The notes beneath the pieces are model-generated. The model saw nothing but the letters and a program-made list of their open reading frames with translations, ran no database searches and was not told where the DNA came from. A program made the translations under genes and the position numbers. From positions 25,001-86,588 of the forward strand of contig CAUYUJ010002712.1 in assembly GCA_963575745.1 (NCBI GenBank): a DNA stretch of 61,588 nucleotides. Direction: 5' to 3'. This DNA is from Prorocentrum cordatum (lineage: Eukaryota; Sar; Dinophyceae; Prorocentrales; Prorocentraceae). Shown in pieces: positions 57,890 to 61,588 of this stretch (positions within the stretch are counted from its first letter, which is position 1; the number at the start of each line of letters is the position of its first letter).

Positions 57890-58262
57890 TCTGGCACGCT
57901 GATCATGGGAATCCGTGAAACCCCTGGAACTTTGAAAAACGAATGTGCGCGTTGCTGAAGCGAGAGCGACATTATGAAAACCACCCGCCATCAGTCTGTG
58001 AAACTCTTACCAACTGATAAAACCAATGCGCGCGGCGCTACGGCGAGACCCCATTTTGAAAACCACCCGCCCTCAATCCGTGAAGCTCTTGCATTTTTTA
58101 CGAGCGAATTTGCGCGGCGCTAAGGCGATAACCACATTTTGAAAACCACCCGCCCTCAATCCGTTAAGCTCTTGCAAATTTCTACAACGAATATGCGCGG
58201 CGCTAATGCGAGAGCCACATTTTCAAAATCACCTGCTCTCCATCTGTGAAGCTGTTGCCATT
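57890..58262 (+). repeat. 82-83 bp tandem repeat, four to five copies
   Basis: TGAAAACCACCCGCC starts units at 57975, 58057 and 58140, and TCAAAATCACCTGCT at 58223. Units share ATCCGTGAAGCTCTTGC and ATGCGCGGCGCTAA words. A diverged copy precedes 57975. Confidence 0.85.
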
Positions 58263-58429
58263 TTTTTAGCTTCGGGGTCATAAGTGGTGAGGAAGTCTCA
58301 GGCGAAACGCCAGGCCCGCCCTAAAAACTGGCCTCGGGGTGCGACAGGGAGAAATTATTCATAAGGAACAGGAATGGAGGAGGAGAAGAAGAAGCAGGAG
58401 GAGGAGGAGGAGGAGCTGGCGCCCAGGCG

Positions 58430-60470
58430 GGTGGCTGAAAGAACTGCTGGCGCAAGTGGTCAGAACAATCCACGTTGTCGTCCTGCTTGCCAACCTCGTC
58501 GACGTGCTGCTGTTTCCCGTCGTCGTGCTGCTGGGGTCCGTCCTGCGATCCGTCACCGTCATTCATTGGTCCGTAACGGTCCAGACCGTTACGGTTCGCT
58601 GTGGCATGACTGTGTGGGTAGCGCCTCCCAGAAACCAATGTGGCGAAAATCGCATCAGAGTTAGCGCCCAATGGTCAAATATGACCATAGATGCCAGGGC
58701 CGTTATCCTGCACAGATCTGCTCGTCGTCGTGTTGCTCACCGTCGTGCTGCTGTGTCAGTCGTTTCGCAACACGTCGTCGTACTGCTAGAGCAGGTCGCT
58801 CTGCTCAATGTCGTATCGTCCGCACTGTGTTGCTGGTGCCCGACATGTGAACCGAAACAGATTTCGGAGGCGAGGGTGCTGCTTTCCGACGTGCTGGTGG
58901 TATCGTATTCTGGGAACCTGTCTTGCATAGTCTCGTGCTACGGGTATCCATCGCTCTACACACGAATGGATGCCAGAGTCGCCCTCCGTCGTGCTGTTCA
59001 GCTCCGGAAAGCTTGGACCGAACGTGCTGCTAAACGTCGTGATGCTGGTGTCCGTCGGACTGCTCTTCGGGCCAAGTGTAGCGAAACGACGTCGTGCTCG
59101 TCAAACTGCTCGTCGCACTCGTGTGTCGAAGTGAGGCTGGTATGTTCCGTCGTGATGCTGGTCTCGGAGTCCCTGAGGTGGCGTTGAGGGTCGTATTGCT
59201 GGTATCCGTCGTGTTGCACACGAAAGGATATCAGAACCGAAGGTGTTGCACTCTGGCGGACTGTTTTTCGCCGCGCCACACGAGCCCGTCGTGCGGCGCA
59301 ACGTTGCACTGCTGTTTTCTGGGGTGCTGCGCCGGAATAGATGCTGGAATCGAGGGTGTTGCGCTCCATCGTACCATCCAAAGGCGTACTGCAAGAATCC
59401 GTCAACCTGCTGAATATCGTGCTCCTGTATTGCGTCATATTGCGTATGAGTCAATGTCGAATTCGAGGGTTCTGCACGCCGTCGTGCTGTTTACCGACGT
59501 GCCGCGGGGGCCCGTCTTGCTGCGCACTCTCGTGATTCTGGGACCTGAGTGTGGCGGCGGACTGGCAGATGTCAGAGCCGAGGCTGCTGTGCTCCTTCGC
59601 GTTGTCCAGCGCCCTACAGCGGGAACCCGACGCACTGCTGAGTGTCGCGCGGCTGGTGTCCGTCGTGCTACGCACGAGCGGATGTGGATTTCAGGGTCGA
59701 GGATGCTAGTCGCTGCCGAGCCGTCTAACGCTGTGCTGCGGGAGCCAAACATGGAGCGTGCTCATCGTTGCATTGCTGGTGGCGATCGTGCTCACAAACG
59801 TCGTTCTGCTCATGCTCGTGCTGCGGATCCGCTCATCGGCGTGCTGCTCATTTTCGTGCTGCCAGTGGCTGCTTTGCTGATTGAAGCCAGTGCTGTTCGT
59901 CGCCGTCGTGCTGCTGGTCTCTGTCCGGGCGTCGTCGCGCAATTCATCGTCGTGCTGCTCGTCTCCGTCGCGCCGCGCGTAAGTGAATGTGCTGTCAGGC
60001 CCCGCCTCCTCGCAGCGTCGTCGCTCCAAGGGTGCCCGAGCCGCTCTTCGAACACGTGGCGGCCGTTGTATCCCAGGAGCTGCTGGCCGGCGTGCCCGTG
60101 CCGCTCAGTGGCGTCGCGCCGCTGGCAATGGAGCCGCTCGTCGAGCACGTGGAGGCTGTCGTGTCCTGGTCGCGCCATTCAGCGTCGTCGTGCGTAGGGT
60201 GCTGGAGCCGCTCGTCGACCTGGTGGTGGCCGTCGTACCCCTGAGGCTGCTGCTCGTCGTGGACGCGGCGCTCAGGGGCGCCGTGGCGCTGATGCCAGAC
60301 GCTCGTCGAACTCGTGGTGGCCTTCGTAGCAGTCGTACCTCTGGGTCAGCTGGCCTTCGTTGTCGTGCCGCTAATGGTCGTCGTGCTGCTGGCACAGGAT
60401 TCTCTCGCCACACTCGTGGTGGCCGTCGGGTGCCGCATTGGGGCAGGGGGCGCGAAAGGTAGGAATAGTA
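58430..60470 (+). repeat. Degenerate GTCGTGCTGCT-rich repetitive region
   Basis: Words such as GTCGTGCTG, CTGGTGTCCGTCG and GTCGTCGTGCTGCT recur at irregular intervals of roughly 60-90 bp over 2 kb. Long open frames result on both strands (Val/Leu-rich forward, Thr/Ser/Asp/Arg-rich reverse). No conserved protein motif is seen and I treat it as a decayed tandem repeat. Confidence 0.55.
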
Positions 60471-60555
60471 AGGCGGTGGCGAAAAACACGGCCCGCCCCG
60501 ACTCAGCTGGAAAAAATATTAGTAAGTGTGATACGTATCGCTCTGAAGCCCGAGG

Positions 60556-61251
60556 TCAATCTGCGATGGCGGCGACGGCAGAGAACAAGAAGATAAGGAT
60601 AAAGCCGTTTTTGGGCTGTGGTGGAAAGAGTGTCAGATCCTGCGCGGGCGCGCCCAGTGAACCTTCGTTCGGCAAGAAGGCGCGACGCATGTCGTTCACC
60701 TGGTTCCCCAAGGGCACCAACGGCGGCGTCGGCAATGGGGTGGCTGGGGGCTCTGGGCTGCAGCGCGTGCTCAGGACCCTCAAAACTTTCTGCACCCTCT
60801 GGCCGCTTCGCCAAAGCTCTGTTTGCTGGCGTCCACCGCCGCTGTCGAAGAGCAGCGTCCACTCGCGCACGTCACAGTAGATGGTGAAATGGCGAGACGG
60901 GTCCCAAAGCTTTCCGCGGTGGAGTTTGCTGACGTTCGACTTGCAGGCCACTTGCGAAAGCTCGCAGCCAGTAAAGCGCACGCAATGCACTTGCCCTCCT
61001 TCCGCCGCGTCGCGCTCTTCTGAGAAGGGTGCGGCGCGGACAGCTGGCCGCTGGAGACTCCAGCAGCCAGCCGCCAGCGGCCAGCCATTGCGTCGGCCGA
61101 CCTGTCTCAGGTCCTCCCCGGTGCTTGCCTGGCGGGAGATGCGCTCCTCAGCCTGCGCAAAAAACGGGGCGAATAGCCTGCGTGGCCTACCATGGCACAG
61201 CGTGGCGCTGCATAGCCAGGCGCGGCACAGCACACGAAGGCCTCGCATCAA
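60556..61251 (-). CDS. Hypothetical minus-strand ORF or exon
   Basis: A 231-codon frame with more ordinary composition than its neighbours: QVHCVRFTGCELSQVACKSN, KLWDPSRHFTIYCDVREWTL, LFDSGGGRQQTELWRSGQRV, and a hydrophobic end FILIFLFSAVAAIAD that would be a C-terminal membrane anchor. I do not recognise a family. It lies outside the obvious repeats, so it is the only place in the window where a host exon seems possible. The first codons are Arg-rich and may not be coding; no splice sites were assigned. Confidence 0.25.
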   Translation of the reverse strand: MMRGLRVLCRAWLCSATLCHGRPRRLFAPFFAQAEERISRQASTGEDLRQVGRRNGWPLAAGCWSLQRPAVRAAPFSEERDAAEGGQVHCVRFTGCELSQVACKSNVSKLHRGKLWDPSRHFTIYCDVREWTLLFDSGGGRQQTELWRSGQRVQKVLRVLSTRCSPEPPATPLPTPPLVPLGNQVNDMRRAFLPNEGSLGAPAQDLTLFPPQPKNGFILIFLFSAVAAIAD

Positions 61252-61588
61252 CTTCGCGCGAAGACATCCGTTCTCGGAACGTGGGTGGCCTGGGGCGCAA
61301 GCTCCTCCCAGCCCGCTTCCTCTAGGGAAGTCCCGACCCCCTGATTGCGCGGCGTTCGAACGTGACCGCGCGTGGCCCTATTTTGGATTCACGCAGCCGT
61401 GGATTGCTTGCAACATGGCTGAAGTCGGCCAAGATGGCCCGGACATGTTTCCGCGAGGCATTTTTTTGTTACGACGCGATGCAGTTGGACAATTTCGTGA
61501 CTGCAGACTCCGCCGTGCCCTCCAGGGGCCTCTTTCCCGGCAACAAATTAACGGCACTGGAGATGCAAATTTCGCGAGCGGAGGCCAA
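61252..61588. other. No gene recognised
   Basis: End of window. No motif, repeat or open frame of note. Confidence 0.4.

Noticed and set aside
58339-60197. Val/Leu-rich plus-strand frames that look like membrane protein
   Set aside because: The hydrophobic runs come from degenerate GTCGTGCTG repeats; the opposite strand is equally open.
1-61588. CRISPR arrays, operons, Shine-Dalgarno sites, tRNA or rRNA genes
   Set aside because: Repeats lack unique evenly sized spacers, protein families are those of eukaryotic mobile elements, and no cloverleaf or rRNA motif was noticed.

Overview
The window reads as GC-rich nuclear DNA of a dinoflagellate alga. This is inferred from the protein families, not from a marker gene: a Ty1/copia-type polyprotein with CCCH-finger gag and an integrase reading HLLTH...CSVC, a large PIF1-helicase Helitron whose Rep region carries GSLHLHAQLFVQCLHQH, and LINE-like elements of a style familiar from Symbiodinium, Polarella and Prorocentrum. 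I found no confident single-copy host gene, no rRNA or tRNA, no CRISPR array and no bacterial-style operon. Almost everything is decayed mobile DNA and tandem repeat.

Layout. 0.3-6.5 kb: a plus-strand copia element (gag coiled coil, gag core, CCCH fingers, aspartic protease, DDE integrase), broken by frameshifts and lacking its reverse transcriptase. 6.7-9.75 kb: tandem repeats (73, 105, 25/28 and 85 bp units) around one weak open frame. 9.9-19.65 kb: one Helitron-like rolling-circle transposon on the plus strand. It has a USP-like cysteine protease domain, a DUF6570-like region, a Rep domain with HUH and two-tyrosine motifs, a PIF1 helicase and a tail of repeated CxxC zinc modules, with several in-frame stops. 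19.66-21.24 kb: a 350-375 bp tandem repeat made of CTTGGG-rich periods. 21.3-25.1 kb: broken coding DNA that includes a Tpt1/KptA-like domain. 26-27.2 kb: purine, GTG and AT microsatellites. 27.3-27.7 kb: an 84 bp coding-type VNTR.

28.5-31.6 kb holds a first LINE-like element (RT with YLDD and a conserved C-terminal domain). 32.3-49.1 kb holds a much larger LINE-like cluster: ORF1, two ORFs of more than 1,200 codons (one with signal-peptide and membrane-like segments, one with a PARP/ART-like HGT domain and a CxxC zinc domain), then APE endonuclease, RT, zinc knuckle and RNase H, an A/C-rich tract, and two small ORFs. Long CT tracts lie at both edges of this cluster. 50-54.3 kb is a roughly 0.8 kb tandem array with a near-perfect 18 bp-armed inverted repeat in each unit. 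54.3-61.6 kb is mostly repeats and unassigned sequence.

The most unusual signal is two families of short hairpin insertions scattered through the retroelement-type coding DNA. Family B (32-49 kb) has the constant core C-GGC-TTCA-GCC, with an unpaired 5' C, set between arms that differ at every site yet stay complementary. Family A (1-6.5 kb and 22-25 kb) has core GGC-(A/G)CA-GCC or GGC-ACC-GCC, again with site-specific complementary arms. Both sit inside open reading frames without closing them and are read in more than one frame. Whether they are mobile palindromic mini-elements or covarying RNA structures cannot be settled from one window.
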